DNA from: a bacterium
GTDB taxonomy: Bacteria; Patescibacteriota; Minisyncoccia; Moranbacterales; DUUL01
Direction: 5' to 3'
Assembly: GCA_030626045.1 (NCBI GenBank)
Contig: DAOUPS010000003.1
Span: 1 to 24,511, forward strand
DNA length: 24,511 nucleotides
The stretch's first letter is position 1; each line of letters begins with the position of its first letter. Both the position numbers and the translations under genes were made by a program. The notes beneath the pieces are model-generated. The model saw only the letters and a list, made by a program, of their open reading frames with translations, was not told where the DNA came from and made no database searches. Positions 1 to 8,200 of the stretch are shown in pieces.

Positions 1-942
1 GGATCGGGTTCCTTGTGTTATCTTTATTTTGACCGGACCTTCGATAGTATTAACACTGACTTTACCGCCTAAGACGGCTTGCGAATAGGCGATATTTACT
101 TTTGAATGAATATCGTCTCCTACACGCCTGAATTCCGGATGATCTTGAATATGTACTGTCACAAAAATATCACCTGCTCTTCCTCCTCTTCGCGGCATTT
201 CGCCATAACCGGTAATCCGAATCGTCTGTCCGTCTTCGATCCCAGCCGGAACATTAACTTTTATCTTCTGATAATCTCTTACAACCCCGTCACCTCCGCA
301 CTTTTTGCATTTTTTCATGGGAACAAAGCCTTTGCCATAACACTCTGTGCAAAGTATAATTTGAGAAAATGTTCCGAAAAAACTTCTTGTCGTTTTTTCA
401 ACCTTTCCGTTTCCGTTACAAACCGGGCATGTCTTAGTTTCTTTGTTTTCCGCGCCAGTTCCATCACATACACCGCACAACACTCTTTTGTATAAATCAA
501 TCTCTTTTTCGACTCCTTTCGCCATTTCTTCAAAAGTTATCTCAACATCAACGGCAATGTCAGATCCAACTGTTTCTTGCGGCTCTGTCTTCTTATTACC
601 GAATCCGGCAGAAGAAAAGATATCGGAAAAGACATCTTCAAATCCTTGTTTTTTGCCAAAATCAAAACCAAACCCTTTCCCGGAAAAATCCTGAAATCCA
701 TCAAATCCAGAAGATCCGCCTGCTCTGCCTTGATCAAACGCATGGCCGAACTGATCATATTGCGCGCGTTTTTGTTTATCTGAAAGCACTTGATAGGCCG
801 CATTAACTTCCTTGAATTTTCCCTCATCTCCACTTTTTTTATCTGGATGGTATTTGTGGGCAAGTTTTCTATATGCCCGTTTTATATCTTCTTCCGACGC
901 GTCTTTCGACACATTGAGGATATCATAATAATCTTTAGCCAT
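1..942 (-). CDS. dnaJ: Chaperone DnaJ (Hsp40), C-terminus cut by window edge
   Basis: Cytosolic co-chaperone that delivers unfolded clients to DnaK and stimulates its ATPase. The 314 visible residues show the type I order: J domain at residues 1-70 with the HPD motif at 32-34, a Gly/Phe-rich linker at about 66-117, four CXXCXGXG zinc motifs starting at Cys156, Cys172, Cys198 and Cys212, then the first C-terminal substrate-binding domain. About 50-70 residues, including the dimerisation tail, should lie beyond position 1. The ATG at 942 gives the canonical MAKDYYDIL start. No Shine-Dalgarno site is evident. A membrane-protein gene lies 113 bp upstream on the same strand; co-transcription is possible but not shown. 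DnaK and GrpE are not in the window. Confidence 0.97.
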   Translation of the reverse strand, partial: MAKDYYDILNVSKDASEEDIKRAYRKLAHKYHPDKKSGDEGKFKEVNAAYQVLSDKQKRAQYDQFGHAFDQGRAGGSSGFDGFQDFSGKGFGFDFGKKQGFEDVFSDIFSSAGFGNKKTEPQETVGSDIAVDVEITFEEMAKGVEKEIDLYKRVLCGVCDGTGAENKETKTCPVCNGNGKVEKTTRSFFGTFSQIILCTECYGKGFVPMKKCKKCGGDGVVRDYQKIKVNVPAGIEDGQTIRITGYGEMPRRGGRAGDIFVTVHIQDHPEFRRVGDDIHSKVNIAYSQAVLGGKVSVNTIEGPVKIKITQGTRS

Positions 943-1055
943 AATTATTTAGTGTTACTTTCCAATTAGACCAATAGTTACTTAATTCATTTAATTGTCC
1001 CTACAATTTTTAACGATAACACCAATATAATGATGTGTCGAGCAAATATTTATTG

Positions 1056-2072
1056 TTACTGTTGAATTCTTTCAACTTCCTTCATTTCCTTTTTGATAAC
1101 AATCACATTTTTCTTCGCTAATAACCAAAAAATACCGGTTACTACCCAATATAGTATAATATTTAAAATCCAAACAAGTGAACGTACGGTAACAAAAACA
1201 CCGAATGCAATCCCAACCGGCACAACATTTGCAGAAATGATATCTCCATTAAAGATCTCATTGGCCCGTTTATTCATCAAAGAATTTGCCACATCGTCAA
1301 TTCTTTCATCTCCTGTTACTTTTATACCAAGCTGTTTTTCAAGCAACTGGCGATTTTTCTCAACAAGTTCATCATGCTGCCCTTCAAGTAACTTTTCCAG
1401 TTGAACTGACGCGGGTTTTTCTGCGGTATCCATTTGCATAAATTGCTCTGCGCTTGGCTGCCCGGAATCTATTTGGGCTTTCACCGATTCAAAAATGTAT
1501 TCATTAACAGTTGCCCCTTTAATGATCAAATTAAGTTCGTCTGTCGGAACAAGAAAATTAACGAAGCGAAACATATTATTAGTCATTTTTTTTGAAAAAT
1601 GGATATTAACCTTGGGAATTTCGCCAACTGGCTGTCGATTAATTATTGAAAAGTAGAAACCGCTGGCAATTAACAAACTCAACGCCGTCCCAATGATCGG
1701 AACGCCTCGCCGTAATGTTTTATGGATGTCTATTTTGATCCTATTGCATTGTTCCGTCTTGATGTATTTTACCGCCACAGAATAAAACAGAAAAGCGCAC
1801 GCCCAGATAAGTATCGCACTATACCAATATTCCCCGCCTAAAATAATTGATGGCATAGTGATAATACCGCTTATCAACAGCAGGATTCGCGTTTTTTCAA
1901 CAATAATTATCAGTAAATAGAAAAAAAGTGAGGCGCAGAAGAATACAATTGCCGGATAAAACCATTTACAGGATACATCGTTATAGAAAGAAGAATAGAT
2001 CAACGCCCACCCGCCTAAAAACAGTAAAATGCCAAAGATGGCAAGAATCCAAAATAACTTATTGTTTCTCAT
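1056..2072 (-). CDS. Polytopic membrane protein of unknown function
   Basis: I do not recognise a family for this 338-residue protein. Hydrophobic stretches suggest about five membrane helices in the N-terminal 150 residues (roughly 7-28, 38-60, 64-80, 84-104 and 127-146). A polar middle of about 130 residues (150-280) follows, containing a charged, probably helical stretch rich in Glu, Lys and Gln. Two closely spaced hydrophobic segments come near the C-terminus (about 281-300 and 303-320), with a basic tail after them. The polar block would lie on one face of the membrane between the two groups of helices. The ATG at 2072 is followed by MRNNKLFWIL, a typical basic-then-hydrophobic membrane start. 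The gene is divergent from the anchored protein at 2120, with 47 bp between the starts. The frame is clearly coding; the function is open. Confidence 0.8.
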   Translation of the reverse strand: MRNNKLFWILAIFGILLFLGGWALIYSSFYNDVSCKWFYPAIVFFCASLFFYLLIIIVEKTRILLLISGIITMPSIILGGEYWYSAILIWACAFLFYSVAVKYIKTEQCNRIKIDIHKTLRRGVPIIGTALSLLIASGFYFSIINRQPVGEIPKVNIHFSKKMTNNMFRFVNFLVPTDELNLIIKGATVNEYIFESVKAQIDSGQPSAEQFMQMDTAEKPASVQLEKLLEGQHDELVEKNRQLLEKQLGIKVTGDERIDDVANSLMNKRANEIFNGDIISANVVPVGIAFGVFVTVRSLVWILNIILYWVVTGIFWLLAKKNVIVIKKEMKEVERIQQ

Positions 2073-2089
2073 TACATTTGTGATATACT
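2062..2089 (+). promoter_or_regulatory. Sigma70-type promoter for the gene at 2120
   Basis: TTGTTT at 2062-2067 and TATACT at 2084-2089 with a 16 bp spacer. The predicted start near 2096 gives a leader of about 24 nt. The -35 box lies inside the first codons of the divergent gene. Confidence 0.5.
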
Positions 2090-2119
2090 AAGAAGCAGAA
2101 TAATATGTGAAAATAAATA

Positions 2120-2611
2120 ATGAAAGCAACTCAAACACTAAAGTTTTTTGCTGGCATTACAGTAATGCTTTCAACTTTTTTGCTCTTGATCATCATTTCA
2201 GAATATAAGTCATTCAACAGCGGAGTGCAATACGCTTTAAATCCAGCTGGTAGTTTCAAAACAACTGTTGTCCAACAAACCGGACGTGCCGCAACTCCTC
2301 CGCAGAATATTATTGAAGGGTTCTTTGATGTCGAACGCGAAGGAGACATAAAAAACCAAACTGAAGAAAATGGCAATGTTATCGTAAGGCATTATCGGGC
2401 AATTCATTCAGACAGGATAAAAGAATCCGGCGATTATCCTACATTAAAACTTCAGGTATTTAATAATGAACAAAAAGGCTGGGCTGTTACTAAAATAACT
2501 AAAGTAAGCCAAACTGACGGAACAGTCTATTTCCTGCTTAAAACCGAAAAAAGCGATGACATTATTCCTAACGACTATTATACAGGAACATACCAGCTAA
2601 TATTTGATTGA
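2120..2611 (+). CDS. Single-pass anchored extracytoplasmic protein, unknown function
   Basis: A 163-residue protein with one N-terminal hydrophobic segment (about residues 8-26) after a short Lys-containing start, followed by a soluble, Gln/Glu/Asn-rich domain. This predicts an uncleaved signal anchor with the domain outside the membrane. I recognise no family. The domain alternates charged and beta-type stretches (for example around residues 65-125), so a small beta-rich fold is possible. Its promoter-like boxes lie at 2062-2089 and a good intrinsic terminator follows at 2735, so it is probably a one-gene transcript. It is divergent from the polytopic membrane protein at 1056-2072; a shared envelope role is only a guess. 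No Shine-Dalgarno site is visible before the ATG. Confidence 0.7.
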   Translation: MKATQTLKFFAGITVMLSTFLLLIIISEYKSFNSGVQYALNPAGSFKTTVVQQTGRAATPPQNIIEGFFDVEREGDIKNQTEENGNVIVRHYRAIHSDRIKESGDYPTLKLQVFNNEQKGWAVTKITKVSQTDGTVYFLLKTEKSDDIIPNDYYTGTYQLIFD

Positions 2612-2629
2612 ATTTTATTTTTTCTAATC

Positions 2630-2692
2630 GGGACTGTCTCCAGGCTAACTTCCTGCTTCATCGCCTGCCGGCAGGCAGGGTAGGCAGACAAC
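2630..2692 (+). repeat. Dispersed palindromic repeat, GGGACTGTYTCC family
   Basis: Starts with GGGACTGTCTCC and continues AGGCTAACTTCCTGC, which closely matches the reverse complement of the copy at 5217-5264. It contains the perfect palindrome GCCTGCCGGCAGGC at 2663-2676. An outer pairing of CTGTCT with AGAC-AACAG closes it. Other members are at 3411, 5217, 14384, 19379 and 22848-22977. Confidence 0.5.
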
Positions 2693-2734
2693 AGATAAGT
2701 ACTGCCAAAAATTGTTCCCGCTTAGCAGGATTCT

Positions 2735-2763
2735 CAGCATGCGAAAGCACGCTGTTTTTATTT
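2735..2763 (+). terminator. Intrinsic terminator after the gene at 2120
   Basis: CAGCATGC, loop GAAA, GCACGCTG (8 pairs with one mismatch), then TTTTTATTT. The orientation fits the plus-strand gene ending at 2611. Confidence 0.7.
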
Positions 2764-2800
2764 CATACATATTGAAACCGTTCCCATTTTAGACAGGCTT

Positions 2801-3394
2801 TTAGCTAAATTTCCCTCTAAGAATTTTTCCTTCCATGATTTTCTCTTTTTTAATCACTTGTTTTTGGAGCTTCATTATAAGCGTTCGAACAAGTACAGGA
2901 TTCGGCACCTGCTTAAATACGAAACGTGAACGTTCACCGGCAGTTTGCACATAAACATAACCAAACTTTAAAAGTGTTGCAATGATCCCATGAATTTCTG
3001 TCGTCACATCTTGAATCTTACTATGTTCAAGCTCACTAATTTCGCGCCGGAAGAGACCTTTTTGTTCAATGTTAACAATTCGCTGATCAGTAACAATCCA
3101 TACATCAAGATAATAGTCGATCCAAACAATAAAAACCAGAAACCAGAAAAACATATACAAAAAGCTTTCACCTAGGTTAAGTAAACTTTGGCTCATTTGA
3201 AACGGGAATAACTCAAGAACAAACGGTCCGATAATATCAATAAATAGTAAGCATATTAAAAAGAAGCCTAGCGGAATAAATTCCATGAGGAGGATAAGCC
3301 AATGCCGTCTGAGCATCAGAATAATTTCTTCTTCTTCTCTTTTTCCTTTAAAAGAGAAATCAATATATTTGTGTTGGTAACCTTTATTCCTCAT
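2801..3394 (-). CDS. Membrane protein with bacterial PH (bPH2, YdbT-like) domain
   Basis: The 197 residues have two hydrophobic segments (about 30-55 and 78-97), followed by a domain whose sequence, with DVWIVTDQRIVNIEQKGLF and later SELEHSKIQDV and TLLKFGYVYV, is characteristic of the bPH2 family. bPH domains are small beta-barrels with a C-terminal helix. Their ligand in this setting is not known. The C-terminus is a basic amphipathic tail. The gene is third in a minus-strand run after ruvB and the small protein at 3419-3640, with only 24 bp to the latter, so they are probably one operon. That proximity does not show a role in recombination. Confidence 0.85.
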   Translation of the reverse strand: MRNKGYQHKYIDFSFKGKREEEEIILMLRRHWLILLMEFIPLGFFLICLLFIDIIGPFVLELFPFQMSQSLLNLGESFLYMFFWFLVFIVWIDYYLDVWIVTDQRIVNIEQKGLFRREISELEHSKIQDVTTEIHGIIATLLKFGYVYVQTAGERSRFVFKQVPNPVLVRTLIMKLQKQVIKKEKIMEGKILRGKFS

Positions 3395-3418
3395 ACGCTG
3401 TTTTAGGGACTGTCCCTT

Positions 3419-3640
3419 TTAAGAAATAATAACAATTGGGAAACTGCTCCAATCAACTTTAATCGCACTGACAACATTCACAGCCAGAACAATAAGAAAT
3501 CCGGCAATAAACAATAGTGTTGTGAACATGGCAATTCGACGGTTAAATTGATATGCCTGGAGATGATAAATAATTGCTAAAGCGCCAAACAAGAAAACGG
3601 ATAATATTATAAAATACACTATCAAGAAAATATTTATCAT
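3419..3640 (-). CDS. Small two-helix membrane protein, unknown
   Basis: A 73-residue protein made almost entirely of two hydrophobic helices (about residues 2-26 and 38-62) joined by a short basic turn with YQFNRR. The topology is probably a hairpin with the turn in the cytoplasm. Similar small proteins are common beside bPH2 genes in CPR genomes, but I cannot name the family from sequence alone. It starts 24 bp upstream of the bPH2 gene on the same strand and lies about 160 bp after ruvB, with a MITE-like element in between. Confidence 0.65.
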   Translation of the reverse strand: MINIFLIVYFIILSVFLFGALAIIYHLQAYQFNRRIAMFTTLLFIAGFLIVLAVNVVSAIKVDWSSFPIVIIS

Positions 3641-3680
3641 TGTTATTTGCCATGAAAAATTATCTAGAGGAGTGAGGCTC

Positions 3681-3806
3681 AGAGCCTGTTTGGAAGCCCT
3701 CTTCTGTCACGACTTCGCCTTTCGCGAAAAGCGGGGCAGCCAAAATATGCTTGTCCGTCTCTGGAGGAGAAATTGCAATAGGATATGGAGTTTTCAAGCA
3801 GGCTCT
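3681..3806. mobile_element. MITE-like element, copy A, at the 3' end of ruvB
   Basis: A 126 bp element with terminal inverted repeats: left end AGAGCCTGTTTGGAAG, right end CTTTGAAAAC-type sequence whose reverse complement reads AGAGCCTGCTTGAAAAC. It is homologous along its length to copy B at 14578-14756: both have CCTCTTC after the left repeat and AAATTGCA-RTAGGATATGG before the right one. It has no coding capacity. The right end runs into TCTAGA and supplies the ruvB stop codon. Confidence 0.7.
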
Positions 3807-4800
3807 AGACGTTTTCCTGGTATTTTATTCCTAGGTGGCGATACGCAGCCTTTGTCGCCTTCCTTCCCTGTGGCGTCCGCTCAAGCATGCCGACTTGAAG
3901 CAAATATGGTTCATACACTTCTTCAATAGTTTGAGCTTCTTCGGAAAATGCCGCCGCAATCGTTTGGACCCCGACAGGACCGCCTTCAAACTTACTGATC
4001 AGAATTTCGAGAAGCTCGCGATCAGACGATTCCAGGCCAAGACAGTCAATATTAAGCATATCTAAAGCTTCTTCGACAATCTTTTTATCAATTATATCTT
4101 TCTTGTTTATCTGGGCATAATCTCTTACGCGTTTAAGCAGCCGGTTCGCTATTCGCGGAGTTGAGCGTGAACATTCTGCAATTATTTTGCTCGCAGAATT
4201 GCCAATTGGCATATTCAGAATTGAACCTGTTCTTCTGATAATATCGCCAATCTCGTCTGAACTGTAAAACTCAAGCTTATGAATGGCTCCGAATCTATTT
4301 CTTAACGGAGATGATAACATTCCAAGCCGTGTTGTCGCGCCGACAAGCGTAAACTTTGGCAGTTCAAGTTGAATTGTTCGTGCTGATGGACCTTTTCCGA
4401 CAATAATATCCAGTTTCCCGTCTTCCATTGCCGGATATAACACCTCTTCAATTACTTTACTAAGGCGATGGATCTCGTCAATAAAAAGAATGTCACCATC
4501 ATTGAGATTTGTGAGTATTGAGCCAAAGTCCCCAATTCGTTCTATGGCAGGACCGGATGTTATTTTTATTCCAACACCCATTTCTTTCGAGATAATATGC
4601 GCCATCGTTGTCTTTCCTAATCCGGAAGAACCGACCAGTAATATATGCTCAAGAGACTCTTTTCTTTCTTTCGCCGCGCCAACCTGAATCTCTAATGCTT
4701 TTTTTAATCTTTTTTGTCCGACATTTTCCTTCATTTTCTTCGGGCGCAGCGTCAACTCAAATTGCCTGTCTTTTTCCTGTTGTTTGTTGGAAGTTATCAT
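3805..4800 (-). CDS. ruvB: Holliday junction branch-migration helicase RuvB
   Basis: AAA+ hexameric motor that works with RuvA to drive branch migration of Holliday junctions. The 331 residues include Walker A GSSGLGKT at 57-64, Walker B with IDEIHR around 107-112, sensor 1 with VGATTR at 153-158, the arginine-finger region PLRNRFG near 165-171, and the C-terminal winged helix with the family-typical GPVGVQTIAAAF and RTPQGR. Length is normal. The last residues (YQENV) and the TAG stop lie where the inverted repeat of MITE-like copy A begins, so insertion reset the exact C-terminus. ruvA and ruvC are not adjacent. It probably heads an operon with the small membrane protein and the bPH2 gene, if transcription passes through the element. 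Confidence 0.97.
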   Translation of the reverse strand: MITSNKQQEKDRQFELTLRPKKMKENVGQKRLKKALEIQVGAAKERKESLEHILLVGSSGLGKTTMAHIISKEMGVGIKITSGPAIERIGDFGSILTNLNDGDILFIDEIHRLSKVIEEVLYPAMEDGKLDIIVGKGPSARTIQLELPKFTLVGATTRLGMLSSPLRNRFGAIHKLEFYSSDEIGDIIRRTGSILNMPIGNSASKIIAECSRSTPRIANRLLKRVRDYAQINKKDIIDKKIVEEALDMLNIDCLGLESSDRELLEILISKFEGGPVGVQTIAAAFSEEAQTIEEVYEPYLLQVGMLERTPQGRKATKAAYRHLGIKYQENV

Positions 4801-4927
4801 TTATTCATACATACAAAAATTCTTTAAAAAAGCTCTTTTCCGCTACATGGAATTATTTCTAATATGAAATAAAATTGTCCCATATGAGTATTACCAATGC
4901 AATGTACGCTAAAAGAATTAAAAGTTA

Positions 4928-4956
4928 TTGACAGAATATTCCATATATGCTACACT
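4928..4956 (+). promoter_or_regulatory. Near-consensus sigma70 promoter for the noncoding RNA
   Basis: TTGACA at 4928-4933, a 17 bp spacer and TACACT at 4951-4956. Transcription is predicted to start at about 4962-4964. It points away from ruvB, into a stretch with no plausible gene. Confidence 0.75.
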
Positions 4957-4962
4957 ATTTTA

Positions 4963-5187
4963 ATGCGTTCAGTATTTTTTGTTATAACACATTTACACTT
5001 TTGGTAATGATCTGTAGGCAAAGGAATGCTCTGATTCCTGGGAACTTTTCTTAGACTAGGTTAATACAGCTTAGGCTTTGCTATCCTCAGAACTGTTCCT
5101 ACCTCATGCCTTGCGTGTGGGCTTTTTGTCTACAGTTTATTGCCAAAAATATATCTTCCCGGCTACGCCAAACGGCGTGGTTTTTTA
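4963..5187 (+). ncRNA. Rod-shaped structured noncoding RNA (6S-like candidate)
   Basis: About 225 nt between a near-consensus promoter and a strong intrinsic terminator, with no credible reading frame. Nested pairings build one long interrupted hairpin: TTTTGGTAA (4999-5007) with TTGCCAAAA (5140-5148); CTGTAG (5012-5017) with CTACAG (5130-5135); GCAAAGGAATG (5018-5028) with CATGCCTTGC (5105-5114), with bulges; TGGGAAC (5039-5045) with GTTCCTA (5095-5101); TTCTTAG (5048-5054) with CTCAGAA (5086-5092), one mismatch. Several pairs are G-U. A rod with internal loops, this size and its own promoter and terminator fit 6S RNA, which binds RNA polymerase holoenzyme. The SRP RNA apical motif, RNase P core motifs and tmRNA features are not visible. 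That it is a structured RNA is well supported; the 6S identity is inference. Confidence 0.72.
5163..5186 (+). terminator. Intrinsic terminator of the noncoding RNA
   Basis: CTACGCC, loop AAAC, GGCGTGG, then six T residues. All seven stem positions pair, one as T-G. Confidence 0.85.
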
Positions 5188-5216
5188 TTCTCCGGAAACT
5201 GCTAAAAAATTGTGAA

Positions 5217-5260
5217 ACTGTTTCCATGCCGATGAGGCAGGAAGTAAGCTTAGAAACAGT
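5217..5260 (-). repeat. Palindromic repeat and likely terminator of the tandem ATPase gene
   Basis: ACTGTTTC (5217-5224) pairs perfectly with GAAACAGT (5253-5260), with an inner TGCC/GGCA pairing. On the minus strand a T-rich stretch follows after the stem (complement of 5204-5210). It belongs to the GGGACTGTTTCC repeat family and lies 10 bp after the stop of the gene at 5270. Confidence 0.55.
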
Positions 5261-5269
5261 CCTTTACTG

Positions 5270-8200
5270 CTACGCTTTTTCTTCCGGATCTTTTTCAATT
5301 TCACGGGTAAGCCGAGCAATTTCCTCAAGCGAAGTCTCCCCTTTAATAATTTTTAGAGCTCCATCTTGTGCCATTGTAAGCATTCCTTCTTCGATTGCTT
5401 TTTTCCGAAGTTCGATTGTAGTAGGCATCGTAATCAAAAATTTCTGCATTTCTTCACCAATTTCCAGCACTTCTGATATTGTAACTCTTCCACTATATCC
5501 AAGTTCGTGGCATTTTTCACATCCTACAGGCTTATAAATATACTCAATCTCTCGCGGAACTTTTAATTCTGTTTTTGGCGATATTCGGCTAAGAACCGTT
5601 TCTATCGCCTTTTTTTCCCTTGCTGTTGCTTTGACTTTTTTCTTGCAGTGCGGACATAAAACACGAATTAAGCGCTGAGCCATAAAACAATTAGTGCCTG
5701 CTGCCAGATCAGAAGGAGTGATCCCCATATTGATAAGCCGTTGAACTGATCCTGCGGCGCTGTTGGTATGTAATGTGCTAAGCACTAAATGGCCTGTAAG
5801 CGCCGCTTGATACGCTGTATTTGCGGTATCTTCATCTCGAATTTCTCCAATCATCATAATATCAGGATTTTGCCGTAAAAGAACTCTCATCGCCGTCGCA
5901 AATGTATATTGTTCTTCTTCCTTTACCTGCGTCTGCAAAATACCGCTCATTTGATATTCGATCGGGTCCTCAACGGTAATAATCTTAAGTTGTGGATCAT
6001 TAAGAAATGCCAATATACTATACAATGTCGTTGTTTTACCGCTTCCAGTAGGACCGGTATTAAGAATTATTCCATTCGGTTTTGAAGCATTGCGTTTGAT
6101 CATTTGAAGATTGTACTGGCAAATACCCAACTCTTCAAGAACTGTCGCTTTGGCTGATTGGTTCAAAAGCCTCATCACAATAATGTCTCCGAAACCGCCA
6201 AGAATTATAGAAACTCGGACATCGACACTTTTATCGGTAATCTCCTTGGTTTCTTCCTGAATTATTATCCTAAACCTTCCATCAATCACTCCCTCTCGAG
6301 ATTCAGTTTTGGCTCCAGTAAGATTCTTGACCTCATTAAGCGTGCTTAGAAATTCCGTCATCGGAAGACTAATTATGTCATGTAATACTCCGTCAATACG
6401 AAACCTCACTTTGAATTTTGTTTCTCCCGGCTCAATATGTACATCGCCTGTGCTAGTTAAAAGCGCACTCGCCAAAATACAAGAGACCATTTCATTTGGA
6501 GAAAACAGTTTCAATTTATCTTCCATGGCGCTATAATCATCCTTCATCTCTTTGACTTGCTCAAAAACATCATTTTTAATGAGTAAGCCGCGAGCCAATG
6601 TTTGAATAACAATTTTCTCATATAGATCCAATAAGTATTCTCCTTTGCCGACAACACGCTGTAATTCTTTGAGAGACGTCGTACCGTCTACCGATTTAAG
6701 GATTCCATCTTGTTCAAGCGTGATCATCCCATTTTCCAACGCTACATTTCTAAGTTCATTTTCTGAGCCGAAATGTTCAATTAAATGCTGTATCTCCTCA
6801 TTGATAGTCATTACTTCAAATAATCCGACTCTCCCTTTATAGCCTAGCCCTCGGCATTTTGCGCATCCCTTTGGTCTCCACAAGGTTTTAATTTCTTTTG
6901 GAATTTGAACTTTCGCTTTCGGCGATATAAGCGAAAGCATCTTCTTGATCATGTCAATCGTTTCCTGTGCAGGAGTATACTCCTCTTTGCAATGAGGACA
7001 TAATCTTCTTAAAAGCCGTTGGGCGACAAACACGTTCACAGCCGGTGAAATAAGTGTTGGCTTTACACCAAGATCAACAAGCCTCCCTACAACTCCGGCG
7101 GAGCTATTCGCATGAACAGTCGTAAAAACTAAATGTCCGGTTAAAGCGGCTTGAACGGCGATTGCGGCAGTATCTTCATCTCGAATTTCTCCGACAAGAA
7201 TGACGTCAGGATCCTGTCGAACAATCGCGCGAAGCCCATCAGAGAACGTGTAGCCTCTTTCTTCTTCAACTTGCGTTTGAGTTACACCCGTAACTTGATA
7301 TTCGATAGGATCTTCAATGCTGATGATTTTTTTGTCCGGTGAATTAATACCATTGATAATTGCATATAATGTTGTCGTCTTACCGCTTCCGGTGGGGCCG
7401 GAATTAATAATAATTCCCTGCTTTTTATCCGCTTGATCCATCAGCCATTCACGGTTAAGTCCGATAAGCCCAAGTTTTTCAACCGTCAGATCACCAATAT
7501 CATGCATGAGTAATCGCATCACGATATTCTCTCCAAAATTCCCCGGCAATATTGAAACGCGCACATCAGTATCATTCCCATCACCCTTTTTTATTGAAAA
7601 ACGCCCGTCTTGAGCAATATCCCGAACATTGATCATCATCTTTCCAAGCATTTTGACGCGAGAAACTATCGTTGGGTAAATACCGATCGGCAATTCAGCA
7701 ACAGTCTGTAGAACACCGTCAATTCGATAGCGCAATCGGACTTTTTGGTTTTTTTGCGGTTCAAAATGAATGTCAGACGAGTTAAGCTTAACCGCCCCGG
7801 CAACAATCATGTTAAGCACTTGGGTAACAGGCAGCTCATTGATTCTTTTCTCAAGATCAATAATCCCCTGCAGATCTTTTTCAAAATTTTCAAGATCCTC
7901 ACCAGTCAACCCCATTCGAAGATAATCCAGAACATCAACAAGCTTAGTTTTCTTGTATTCTTCCAATACTCGTTCAAAAGATGTCTCCGAAACAACAAAC
8001 ATTTTTATTTTCAATCCTTCTTTCTCCTTTAACTGGCTTATATATTGCTTGGTTTCTTTGTCCTCCGGACGTGTTGTGGCCATCTTCGTGTCTTTCTCTA
8101 TTTTATGAATAACGACCACATGATATTTGCGTGCGTCTTTTTCAGAAATAAATGTTGCATGTTCTTGGTCAATAGGAAAAATATTTAGGTCAAGGTAGGG

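Noticed and set aside
315..533. 72-codon frame with several Cys within the dnaJ region
   Set aside because: It is an alternative frame of the dnaJ zinc-finger stretch.
4963..5187. SRP RNA, RNase P RNA or tmRNA as identity of the structured RNA
   Set aside because: The GGAA-capped SRP apical motif, conserved RNase P core segments and a tRNA-like end with tag frame are all not visible.
5106..5537. 143-codon plus-strand frame across the RNA terminator and the ATPase 3' end
   Set aside because: It is the antisense shadow of the tandem ATPase gene and begins inside the structured RNA.
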